Shown here in pieces: positions 38,410-45,688 of a stretch of DNA of 64,000 bases. Each line of letters opens with the position of its first letter. Position 1 is the first letter of the stretch. The translations under genes were made by a program, and so were the position numbers. The stretch is taken from the NCBI RefSeq assembly GCF_004347735.1, contig NZ_SLTI01000063.1, positions 62,001 to 126,000 on the forward strand, read 5' to 3'. Below the pieces are notes generated by a model. The model saw only the letters and a list, made by a program, of their open reading frames with translations. It was not told the DNA's origin and made no database searches. Source of the stretch: Sulfuricurvum sp. IAE1. GTDB taxonomy: Bacteria > Campylobacterota > Campylobacteria > Campylobacterales > Sulfurimonadaceae.

Positions 38410-39091
38410 AAACATCTTGCTCACCGCAACGCTTCTTGTATGGGTCATCCTCTTTTTCGGATGGAATCCCTCCGTCGATGTGTGGGTCCAGAACCACTTT
38501 TACGATCCGCTGAATCATCGATGGCTGATTGTGGAGGGGGAACGGCCTTGGCTCGATTTTATTCTGTACGACGGTATAAAAAAGCTTTTGATCGTTATCT
38601 ATTCGGCGCTTTTGCTGGTTGTCCTTTTTGGATACAGAAAAAACTGGGTCCAGCGTTACCGCAGGGCGATCATCATTCTGGTACTCTCAGGTATCCTCGT
38701 TCCCTCGGTCGTGGTGGGATTGAAAACGCTGACGAATGTCCCCTGTCCTCGTGACTGGCAGATGTATGGCGGCGAATATCCGCATGTCGGGGTACTGGAT
38801 TCCTATCCTGAAAACTTTTGTCGGGAACACCGTATCCGATGTTGGCCTGCCGGTCATGCCAGTTTCGGCTTTTCGCTGTTGGCACTGGTTTTTGCCTTTA
38901 GACGCAAACGGGCCAAGATTCTTGCACTGATCGGCACAATGGGGATAGCATGGAGCATGGGAATTTATAAAATTCTCAAGGGCGACCATTTTCTCAGCCA
39001 TACGATAATCGCGATGATTATGGGATGGCTGATTATCCTTCTTATCGTCCGTTTGATCGATCTCCTGCAGCGTGGCAGGCGTGTTCAATGA
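38396..39091 (+). CDS. PAP2-family membrane phosphatase, LpxE-like
   Basis: 231 residues starting inside the end of eptA. About six membrane helices. The three PAP2 motifs: KTLTNVPCPRDW (KX6RP variant), CWPAGHASFGFS (PSGH variant) and GIYKILKGDHFLSH with the catalytic His of motif 3. In H. pylori, LpxE (HP0021) removes the lipid A 1-phosphate and EptA (HP0022) then adds phosphoethanolamine there; the coupled gene order here suggests the same pathway. A general phosphatidic-acid or undecaprenyl-PP phosphatase is the alternative. Confidence 0.75.
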   Translation: MASTKNILLTATLLVWVILFFGWNPSVDVWVQNHFYDPLNHRWLIVEGERPWLDFILYDGIKKLLIVIYSALLLVVLFGYRKNWVQRYRRAIIILVLSGILVPSVVVGLKTLTNVPCPRDWQMYGGEYPHVGVLDSYPENFCREHRIRCWPAGHASFGFSLLALVFAFRRKRAKILALIGTMGIAWSMGIYKILKGDHFLSHTIIAMIMGWLIILLIVRLIDLLQRGRRVQ

Positions 39092-39144
39092 AATTGAACG
39101 TTTTACCCAATTAATTTGATTTGACCCGTCCCATCGTTCCCCGA

Positions 39145-39150
39145 TACAAT
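39145..39150 (+). promoter_or_regulatory. -10 element of the carbonic anhydrase gene
   Basis: TACAAT, 31 bases before the ATG; TAGGAGAA is the ribosome-binding site. Confidence 0.5.
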
Positions 39151-39180
39151 AAGTCCTACTTATTTTAGGAGAATACCCGG

Positions 39181-39906
39181 ATGAAAACGATCCTTGCCTT
39201 ATCGGTTTCGGCGCTTTTGCTATGTGCCGGAGCCCACGCCGCAGAACACCATCAGCCCCATTGGGACTACGACGCCCACGGGCCCGCGCACTGGTGCGAC
39301 TTCAGCGCAATCTGCAAAGACGGAAAAGCCCAGTCCCCGATCGACATCAAAACCTCCGAGACCGTTTCGATCGCCCCGTCGCACGTCATCAAACTCAACG
39401 AAAACGTCCAGGCTTCAAGCCAGATCGTCGATAACGGCCACGCCATCCAGGTCAATGTCGAAAACGGCGGGAAAATAACCGTCGAGGGGGTCGATTATCA
39501 GCTGGTGCAGTTCCATTTCCACGGCAAAAGCGAAGAAAAAATCGACGGCAAACAGTATGATCTCGTTGCCCACATGGTACACAAAAGCGCGTTCGGGAAC
39601 CTTCTTGTCGTCGGCGTCTTGTTCGAAGAGGCTAAAGAGCGCAACGCGATCCTCGACGCCGTGATCAAAGGGGTCGGAACCAAAACCGTCCTCAACCCTG
39701 CCGCGCTTCTGCCAAAAGAGAGCGGCCGCTATTTTCATTACATGGGTTCGCTCACGACCCCTCCGTGCAGCGAGAACGTCCGCTGGTACGTGATGAAAGA
39801 GATCCAGAGCGCCACACCCGATCAGATCGCGGCAATGCGTAAATTCTACGACCACAACTACCGCCCGGTTCAGCCGCTCAACGGCCGTGTCGTCGAATCG
39901 AAATAG
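39181..39906 (+). CDS. Periplasmic alpha-carbonic anhydrase
   Basis: 241 residues. Signal peptide (MKTILALSVSALLLCAGAHA) and a full alpha-CA domain: HWCDFSAICKDGKAQSPIDI, zinc ligands in VQFHFHGKSEE (two His) and VAHMVHKS (third His), TTPPCSENVRWYVM with the active-site Thr, and the disulfide pair (C in HWCDF or AICKD with PPCSE). It interconverts CO2 and bicarbonate in the periplasm, as H. pylori HP1186 does, and may help autotrophic carbon supply or pH control. Monocistronic. Confidence 0.96.
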   Translation: MKTILALSVSALLLCAGAHAAEHHQPHWDYDAHGPAHWCDFSAICKDGKAQSPIDIKTSETVSIAPSHVIKLNENVQASSQIVDNGHAIQVNVENGGKITVEGVDYQLVQFHFHGKSEEKIDGKQYDLVAHMVHKSAFGNLLVVGVLFEEAKERNAILDAVIKGVGTKTVLNPAALLPKESGRYFHYMGSLTTPPCSENVRWYVMKEIQSATPDQIAAMRKFYDHNYRPVQPLNGRVVESK

Positions 39907-39913
39907 GTTTTGC

Positions 39914-39919
39914 TATAAT
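39914..39919 (+). promoter_or_regulatory. -10 element of the peptide-binding protein gene
   Basis: TATAAT placed 18 bases before the first possible TTG start, implying a short leader of about 10-17 nt. Confidence 0.5.
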
Positions 39920-39936
39920 CTCACCCAAAAAGCGGG

Positions 39937-41442
39937 TTGAGATTGAAACTTTTATTCCTCCTCATCCAAAGCGTCTGGCTTGCCGCCGCGACGCTTCACC
40001 TGAGTGCCTCGTCCAATCCCGCACGTCTCAATCCCCTCATCGCCACCGATTCGGCCAGTTCGTCCATCGCCGGATTTTTGTTTAATTCGCTCGTGAAATA
40101 CGATGAAAGCGGGACAAAAATCGTCGGCGACCTCGCCGAATCGTACCGTTTCATCACCCCGACGCTGATCGAGTTCAAGCTCCGACGCGGCGTGCTATGG
40201 CACGACGGAGCGCCCTTTAGCGCCCGCGACGTCGCTTTTACCTACGAACTGATCCGCTCCCCCAAAGTGATCACCCCCTACGCCAGTGATTTCCGGATCG
40301 TCAAATCGGTGCGGATAATGGATGAATACACCCTGCGCGTCGCTTATGAAAAACCCTATTTTAAAGCATTAGAGATATGGATGATGGGGATCGTCCCGCG
40401 TCATATCCTCGAAAAAGAGGGTGACGTTATGGGGAGCCGCTTCAACACGGCTCCCGTCGGAACGGGTCCTTACGTACTCAAAAAACTGGAGTTCTCCAAG
40501 CAGATCGTTCTGGAGGCCAATCCCCGCTATTTCGAACATCCGCCCAAAATCGGGAAAATCGTTTTTCACGTCATTGCCGATCCGATGACCCGCTTTTTGA
40601 TGCTCAAATCAAACCGGATCGACGTCAGCTCTCTTGAACCCATGCAGTACGAACGCCAGTTGGACGGGGCGTTTCATAAACGTTTCAAAACGCTGGAACT
40701 CCCTTCCCACAGCTACACTTACCTTGGGTTCAACCTGCGGCTCAAAAAATTTCAGGACCCCCGTGTCCGCGAGGCCCTCTCGCTTGCCATCGACCGCAAA
40801 GCGCTGATCGACCTGCTCTTCCTGGGGCACGGCAAAATCTGTACCGGGCCGTTTCTCCCCGGAAGCAAAGGCTATAATGCGAAGGTAAAAGCCCCGAAGC
40901 GGGATCTGGCCCGCGCCAGGGCACTGCTCAAAGCGGCGGGATATGATGAGAAAAATCCCCTTTCGTTCGAAATCGCCACCTCCAATTCCAACATGATCCG
41001 CCCCTACGCCGCCGAGATCATGCAGCGGCAGCTTGCCGAGGTCGGGGTTCGGGTGAGTTTGCGGGTGATGGAATGGCAGGCTTTTTTGAATACCGTCGTC
41101 GCCCCCCGGAAGTTCGATACGGTGCTACTGGGATGGGCCCTGTCGCTCACCCCCGATCCCTACGCGCTGTGGCACAGCGACAGTGACGTTCCGGGGGGAT
41201 TTAACCTCGTGGGGTACCGTTCGTCCAAGACCGACCGGCTGATCGAGGAGATGGAGGGATCGGTCGACCCCGAAAAGATCGCCGCGCTGCAACGGCGTAT
41301 TTATGAGCGTATCGCGCACGACAACCCTTATCTTTTTTTGGTGGTGCCCAATGACATCAATGTCTACAGCCGCTCGATTCGCGGCATCAAACCCACCATT
41401 AACGGGATCTGGGAAGATTACATCGACTGGGAGAAACAGTGA
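39937..41442 (+). CDS. Peptide/oligopeptide-binding periplasmic protein (SBP family 5)
   Basis: 501 residues. TTG at 39937 (or TTG at 39943) opens a signal peptide (KLLFLLIQSVWLAAATLHLS). Family 5 solute-binding traits: NPLIATDSASSSIAGFLFNS, LVKYDESGTKIVGDLAESY, LRRGVLWHDGAPFSARDVAF, GTGPYVLKKLEFSKQIVLEANPRYF-like region (about 165-190) and VREALSLAIDRKALIDLLF. It should deliver peptides or nickel chelates to an ABC importer, but no permease or ATPase is adjacent, so its partner is elsewhere. Its stop overlaps the next gene by 4 bases. Confidence 0.88.
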   Translation: MRLKLLFLLIQSVWLAAATLHLSASSNPARLNPLIATDSASSSIAGFLFNSLVKYDESGTKIVGDLAESYRFITPTLIEFKLRRGVLWHDGAPFSARDVAFTYELIRSPKVITPYASDFRIVKSVRIMDEYTLRVAYEKPYFKALEIWMMGIVPRHILEKEGDVMGSRFNTAPVGTGPYVLKKLEFSKQIVLEANPRYFEHPPKIGKIVFHVIADPMTRFLMLKSNRIDVSSLEPMQYERQLDGAFHKRFKTLELPSHSYTYLGFNLRLKKFQDPRVREALSLAIDRKALIDLLFLGHGKICTGPFLPGSKGYNAKVKAPKRDLARARALLKAAGYDEKNPLSFEIATSNSNMIRPYAAEIMQRQLAEVGVRVSLRVMEWQAFLNTVVAPRKFDTVLLGWALSLTPDPYALWHSDSDVPGGFNLVGYRSSKTDRLIEEMEGSVDPEKIAALQRRIYERIAHDNPYLFLVVPNDINVYSRSIRGIKPTINGIWEDYIDWEKQ

Positions 41443-42083
41443 ACACTACGATACTTTTTGATCTTGACGGAACCCTGATCGATTCGACCGAGGCGATCGT
41501 CGAGAGCTTCCGCCATTCCCTGGCGTGCCACGGAGACGTCGGGGAAGTTTCCGAATCGCACATCACCTCCCAGATCGGCCACACACTCGAGACGATGTTC
41601 GCCGCGGTCGGGGTACCCGATGGGCGGATCGCGGCGCATGTCGAAACCTACAAACTCCATTACCGCGAGATTTCCCGTTTCAAAACATTCCTGCTTCCGG
41701 GGGCAAAAGAGGCGATCGAAGAGGCTGCGGCGTTTGCGCGGCTGGGGATCGTCACGACGAAAACGGGGCTTTATTCGCGGGAATTGATGGAGCATTTCGG
41801 GGTCATGGAATATTTCGAGGTGCTGATCGGGCGCGAACACGTCGAGAACCCAAAGCCCCATCCCGAACCGATTTACAAGGCGCTCGAAGCGATGAAGCGT
41901 CCAAGGAACACCGCATGGATGATCGGCGATACCCGGCTCGATATCGAAGCCTCTGCCCGGGCCGGCATCGGATGCGTCGCCGTGACAAGCGGATACGATA
42001 ACGCAGAACAATTACTAACATTAACGGATATTATACAACCTGATGCCCTCGAAGCGGTCCGTTTTATCGCTGCACGGGGCTGA
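41439..42083 (+). CDS. HAD-family hydrolase, phosphoglycolate phosphatase-like
   Basis: 214 residues from GTG. HAD motifs: I = FDLDGTLIDSTEA (nucleophile and acid Asp, residues about 5-17), II = GIVTTKTG (Thr), III = Lys in NPKPHPEPI, IV = MIGDTRLDIEA (Asp pair). A helical cap is inserted after motif I. The closest general class is Gph/PpaX-like; it may clear 2-phosphoglycolate or pyrophosphate. Coupled (GTGA) to the peptide-binding protein gene, though no functional tie is obvious. Confidence 0.85.
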   Translation: MNTTILFDLDGTLIDSTEAIVESFRHSLACHGDVGEVSESHITSQIGHTLETMFAAVGVPDGRIAAHVETYKLHYREISRFKTFLLPGAKEAIEEAAAFARLGIVTTKTGLYSRELMEHFGVMEYFEVLIGREHVENPKPHPEPIYKALEAMKRPRNTAWMIGDTRLDIEASARAGIGCVAVTSGYDNAEQLLTLTDIIQPDALEAVRFIAARG

Positions 42084-42164
42084 AAGTAACACTTTTCCTT
42101 TCCGCGTTTCCCTCCCATAAAGTGAAAAGCTACATTTAAGAGCAACTTTCATAAAATACACGCA

Positions 42165-42178
42165 TTGATAAAAATCAA
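42165..42178 (+). promoter_or_regulatory. FNR-type palindrome upstream of porGDAB
   Basis: TTGAT-AAAA-ATCAA, an exact match to the classical FNR box (TTGAT N4 ATCAA). It lies 30 bases before the porG start, in the 124-base gap after the HAD gene. The operon encodes an oxygen-sensitive Fe-S enzyme, which makes control by a CRP/FNR regulator plausible; the regulator is not in the window. Confidence 0.6.
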
Positions 42179-42207
42179 CTTAAAACTTAAGTCATGAGGG
42201 AGAATTC

Positions 42208-42765
42208 ATGCTAGAGATTCGATGGCACAGTCGAGCCGGACAGGGTGCCGTAACGGGCGCAAAAGGTTTGGCCGACGTTGTATCCACCACCGGTAAGCAT
42301 GTTCAGGCATTCGCGTTCTACGGTTCAGCCAAGCGCGGAGCGGCGATGACGGCCTACAACCGTGTCGACGACAAAGTGATTTTGAACCATGAGAAATACA
42401 TGAGACCTGACTATGTTTTGGTCATCGACCCCGCTCTGGTTTATGTCGCGGACATTACGGCGAACGAAAAAGAGGATACGATCTATATCGTTACGACGCA
42501 CATGAGTACCGAAGAACTGATCGCTTCCCAGCCGAAATTGGAAGGGAAAAAAGTTTATACCGTCGACTGCATCAAAATCGCCCAGGAGACTATCGGACGC
42601 GCGATCCCCAACACGCCGATGCTGGGCGCTTTGATGAAAGTATCGGGAATGTACGACATCGAGTTTTTCAAAGAGAGCATGGTCAAAGTTCTCAAAAAAC
42701 TCCCTCAAAAAATTATCGACGCCAATATGATCGCGATCCAACGCGCGTATGATGAAGTGAAATAA
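42208..42765 (+). CDS. porG: Pyruvate:ferredoxin (flavodoxin) oxidoreductase gamma subunit
   Basis: 185 residues. It matches the gamma domain: IRWHSRAGQGAVTGAKGLAD at the start, FAFYGSAKRGAAMTAYNRV, and DPALVYVADITANEKED. One of four subunits (gamma-delta-alpha-beta) of a 2-oxoacid oxidoreductase that makes acetyl-CoA and CO2 from pyruvate, or runs the reverse in the reductive TCA cycle used by autotrophic Campylobacterota. Start codon follows GAGGGAGAA. Confidence 0.93.
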   Translation: MLEIRWHSRAGQGAVTGAKGLADVVSTTGKHVQAFAFYGSAKRGAAMTAYNRVDDKVILNHEKYMRPDYVLVIDPALVYVADITANEKEDTIYIVTTHMSTEELIASQPKLEGKKVYTVDCIKIAQETIGRAIPNTPMLGALMKVSGMYDIEFFKESMVKVLKKLPQKIIDANMIAIQRAYDEVK

Positions 42766-42772
42766 GGAGCAC

Positions 42773-43192
42773 ATGATGGAAAAAAAAGGATGGGATGGAT
42801 TCGAAATCGGTGCCATGCTCCGATCGTTTGACGGGGCGACACGCGATATCGCGACGACGCTTCCCGAAAATCGCCCTTATTCACAGTCGAACTCGTTTAC
42901 CGCGAGCGTTGCGGACTGGCGCATCGAGAAACCTTTGTTCAACAAAGACTACTGCATCGACTGCCAGTTTTGCTGGGTTTACTGCCCGGACATGTCGATC
43001 ATCTCGCGCGACAAAAAAATGGTCGGTGTTGATTACGACCACTGTAAAGGGTGCGGTATCTGTGTGGAAGTCTGTCCGACGAATCCGAAATCGCTCTTGA
43101 TGTTCCCCGAACAAAAAGACGAAGACGCAGCACTTGCCGAATGGCCTCAAAAAGATAAAAACGCTAAAGCAGAAGAACCAAAGGAAGACTAA
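42773..43192 (+). CDS. porD: 2-oxoacid:ferredoxin oxidoreductase delta subunit (2x[4Fe-4S])
   Basis: 139 residues; ATGATG gives starts at 42773 or 42776. Two ferredoxin-type cluster motifs: CIDCQFCWVYCPD and CKGCGICVEVCPTNP. It carries electrons from the TPP site to external ferredoxin or flavodoxin. An acidic and lysine-rich tail (KDEDAALAEWPQKDKNAKAE) follows. Stop overlaps the porA start by one base. Confidence 0.93.
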   Translation: MMEKKGWDGFEIGAMLRSFDGATRDIATTLPENRPYSQSNSFTASVADWRIEKPLFNKDYCIDCQFCWVYCPDMSIISRDKKMVGVDYDHCKGCGICVEVCPTNPKSLLMFPEQKDEDAALAEWPQKDKNAKAEEPKED

Positions 43193-44412
43193 TGGCTGAT
43201 ACAATGGAACTACGCGACATTGAAGTCTGGGACGGTAATATGGCCGCGAGCCAAGCGCTCCGCCAGGTACAGGTAGACGTCGTTGCGGCTTACCCGATTA
43301 CCCCGTCGACTCCGATCGTTGAAAACTACGGAAATTTTACGGCAAACGGCTATGTAGACGGCGAGTTCGTCATGGTTGAATCCGAGCACGCGGCGATGTC
43401 CGGCTGTATCGGTGCGGCTGCGGCCGGCGGACGTGTCGCTACGGCGACCTCTTCTCAAGGGTTTGCCCTGATGGTCGAAACGCTTTACTCGGCATCGGGG
43501 ATGCGTCTGCCGATCATCCTCAACGTTGTCAACCGTGCCCTGGGCGCACCGCTCAACGTTAACGGCGACCACTCGGACATGTATCTCGGACGCGACAGTG
43601 GATGGATCCAGCTTGATGCCTACAACCCGCAAAACGCGTATGACCTGAACTTCATCGCGTTCAAAGTGGCCGAAGACCACGACGTGCGTCTTCCGGCGAT
43701 GGTTCACCAAGACGGATTCATGACGTCGCACACGGCTCAGGGCGTTGCGACCCTGACCGACGAAGCGGCTTATAACTTTGTCGGCGAATTTAAACCGATG
43801 AACGACATGCTCGATCTCGACCACCCCGTCACCCACGGGGTACAGACCGAAGAAGACTGGCACTTCGAGCACAAAGCGCGTCAGCAGCATGCCCTGATGA
43901 CGGCGGTTCTGCCGAAAATCCAGGCGGCGTTTGACGAGTTCGAAAAACTCAGCGGACGCAAATACAACATCGTCGAAACCTACAACATGGAAGACGCCGA
44001 ACTCGCCGTCGTGTGTATGGGTACGTCGGTCGAAACGGCCGAAGAGGTATCCAACGAACTGCGTGCGAAAGGGATCAAAGCCGGTGTCGTGGGCATCCGC
44101 GTGTTCCGTCCTTGGCCTCTCGAGCAGATCGCCGCGGCCCTTAAAGGGGTTAAAGCGGTTGCCGCGCTTGACCGTTCAAGCCCGCACGGCGCGATGGGGA
44201 CTCTGTACAACGAGCTTGCCGGTACGCTTATCAACAGCGACACCAAAGCGGTACTGACAAACTACATCTACGGTCTGGGTGGACGTGACCTGACCAAAGC
44301 CCACCTTGTCGGGATCTTCGAAGATCTCAAAGCAAACATGGACGCAGGCAAGCCGACGACTCCATTGCAACAATACATCGGTCTGCGCGGACCGAAACTC
44401 GCGTTTTTCTAA
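43192..44412 (+). CDS. porA: Pyruvate:ferredoxin oxidoreductase alpha subunit
   Basis: 406 residues. The N-terminal pyrimidine-binding TPP domain has AYPITPSTPIVENYGNF, MVESEHAAMSGCIGAAAAGG and ATSSQGFALMVETLY, and the PFOR signature RALGAPLNVNGDHSDMYLGRD. A C-terminal domain (about 260-400) holds the conserved VGIRVFRPWPLEQIA and ALDRSSPHGAMGTLYNE. The NGDHSD loop favours pyruvate over 2-oxoglutarate, so por rather than oor. Confidence 0.94.
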   Translation: MADTMELRDIEVWDGNMAASQALRQVQVDVVAAYPITPSTPIVENYGNFTANGYVDGEFVMVESEHAAMSGCIGAAAAGGRVATATSSQGFALMVETLYSASGMRLPIILNVVNRALGAPLNVNGDHSDMYLGRDSGWIQLDAYNPQNAYDLNFIAFKVAEDHDVRLPAMVHQDGFMTSHTAQGVATLTDEAAYNFVGEFKPMNDMLDLDHPVTHGVQTEEDWHFEHKARQQHALMTAVLPKIQAAFDEFEKLSGRKYNIVETYNMEDAELAVVCMGTSVETAEEVSNELRAKGIKAGVVGIRVFRPWPLEQIAAALKGVKAVAALDRSSPHGAMGTLYNELAGTLINSDTKAVLTNYIYGLGGRDLTKAHLVGIFEDLKANMDAGKPTTPLQQYIGLRGPKLAFF

Positions 44413-44422
44413 GGAGTAAGCG

Positions 44423-45379
44423 ATGTCAGAAATGAAAAAAATCAAAAACCTCAAAGAGTTTTCGACCTCTGCTGACCGTTTCGAAGGGGCGAACCTCCTT
44501 TGTCCGGGGTGCGCCCACTCGATCATCGTGCGCGAAGTCCTCAACGCGACCAACGACGATCTGATCCTTTCGGCATCGACGGGTTGTCTGGAAGTCTGTA
44601 CGGCGGTTTACCCGTACACTTCATGGGACGCTTCGTGGATCCACATCGGGTTCGAAAACGGTTCAACCGCGGTTGCCGGTGCCGAAGCGATGTACAAAGC
44701 GCTGAAGAAAAAAGGGCGCCTGAAACAGCCTGAGCGTACGCCGAAATTCGTTGCTTTCGGCGGCGACGGCGCGACCTACGATATCGGTTTCCAGTGGATT
44801 TCAGGCTGTTTCGAGCGCGGACACAACATGATGTACGTTTGTTTGGACAATGAAGTCTACGCCAACACCGGAGGACAGCGCTCCTCTTCTACGCCGATCG
44901 GTTCGTCTACGACGACCGCTCCTGCGGGCAGCGTAAGTTACGGCGAAAAAATGAACAAAAAAGATATGCTGGCCATCATGGCGGCGCACGGGGCTCCTTA
45001 CGTCGCCCAGGTCGCTCCGAACAAATGGAAAGACATGGTCGCTAAAATCCAAAAAGGTTTCGCGGCGGAAGGCCCGGTTTACATCAACGCGATGTCGGCT
45101 TGTACGACCGAGTGGAAATTCGCTCCCGAAGATACGATCGCCGTATCGGACCTGGCGACCGATTCACTGGTTTTCCCACTGTACGAAATCATCGACGGTA
45201 AAGAACTCAACATTACTTACCGTCCGAAAAACATTATTCCGGTTCGTGACTATCTCGGTGCCCAGGGGCGTTTCAAACACCTCTTCACCAAGCAGTACGA
45301 ACACATCATCGAAGAGTGGCAGCGCCGCGTCGATGCGCAGTGGGAATACCTCCAGCGCCGTGAAGAAGCCCGCGTCTAA
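44423..45379 (+). CDS. porB: Pyruvate:ferredoxin oxidoreductase beta subunit
   Basis: 318 residues. TPP diphosphate-binding domain with CPGCAHSIIVREVLNA (cluster Cys), STGCLEVC (cluster Cys), FGGDGATYDIGFQWISG (GDGX motif) and CLDNEVYANTGGQRSSSTP. It completes the enzyme with porA. C-terminal cysteines for the beta-subunit cluster are present (MSACTTEW). Operon ends at a strong hairpin overlapping the stop codon. Confidence 0.94.
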   Translation: MSEMKKIKNLKEFSTSADRFEGANLLCPGCAHSIIVREVLNATNDDLILSASTGCLEVCTAVYPYTSWDASWIHIGFENGSTAVAGAEAMYKALKKKGRLKQPERTPKFVAFGGDGATYDIGFQWISGCFERGHNMMYVCLDNEVYANTGGQRSSSTPIGSSTTTAPAGSVSYGEKMNKKDMLAIMAAHGAPYVAQVAPNKWKDMVAKIQKGFAAEGPVYINAMSACTTEWKFAPEDTIAVSDLATDSLVFPLYEIIDGKELNITYRPKNIIPVRDYLGAQGRFKHLFTKQYEHIIEEWQRRVDAQWEYLQRREEARV

Positions 45380-45392
45380 GACGCGCTTCTTC
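45362..45392 (+). terminator. Terminator of the por operon, stop codon in the loop
   Basis: GAAGAAG (45362-45368), a two-base bulge, CGCGTC, loop TAA (the porB stop), GACGCG, CTTCTTC (45386-45392), then a C/T-rich tail. That is 13 paired bases with the stop codon exactly in the loop. Confidence 0.75.
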
Positions 45393-45452
45393 CCTTCCTT
45401 TCTTTCTGCATTTGATTCCCCCTTTTTTATTTTTGGAACCTTCTTTGCTTTA

Positions 45453-45470
45453 AAACGGCAAATACCGTTT
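45453..45470 (+). promoter_or_regulatory. AAACGG-N6-CCGTTT palindrome before the AI-2 cluster
   Basis: Perfect 6-base arms around CAAATA, ending 14 bases before the first gene of the lsrK-like transcript. It could be a repressor operator or an mRNA hairpin; a TTTAAA-like AT stretch (45449-45455) overlaps its left arm. Confidence 0.4.
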
Positions 45471-45484
45471 ATGGAAAGCGCATC

Positions 45485-45688
45485 ATGTATCGTATGACTT
45501 ACAACCACAAAGGCATCACCGGCTGTTCGGCGCGGGGAATTGCAAAACGCAACACCAAAGAAGAGCTGCTCAAACTGGCCGAAGAGCTCAAAGATTCCAT
45601 CTGCAACATCGACATTCGCCCGATTGAAAACTACAGCGAAAAGAGACTTCCGCTCGAAGTGTTCGCCAACACGAAAGAGATGCGATGA
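45485..45688 (+). CDS. 67-residue protein of unknown function before lsrK
   Basis: Small soluble basic protein (MYRMTYNHKGITGCSARGIA, then an amphipathic helix KEELLKLAEELKDSICNIDI and a charged C-terminus). No signal peptide or membrane helix, and no family recognised. Its stop overlaps the kinase start by 4 bases (ATGA), which argues that it is translated and coupled to the kinase. A GAAAGCG sequence before the ATG is a weak ribosome-binding site; an ATG 14 bases upstream is in another frame. Confidence 0.55.
   Translation: MYRMTYNHKGITGCSARGIAKRNTKEELLKLAEELKDSICNIDIRPIENYSEKRLPLEVFANTKEMR

Noticed and set aside
39908-39940. CTCACCC/GGGTTGAG inverted repeat before the peptide-binding protein
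   Set aside because: Imperfect pairing (one base unpaired) and overlap with the promoter; too weak to call.
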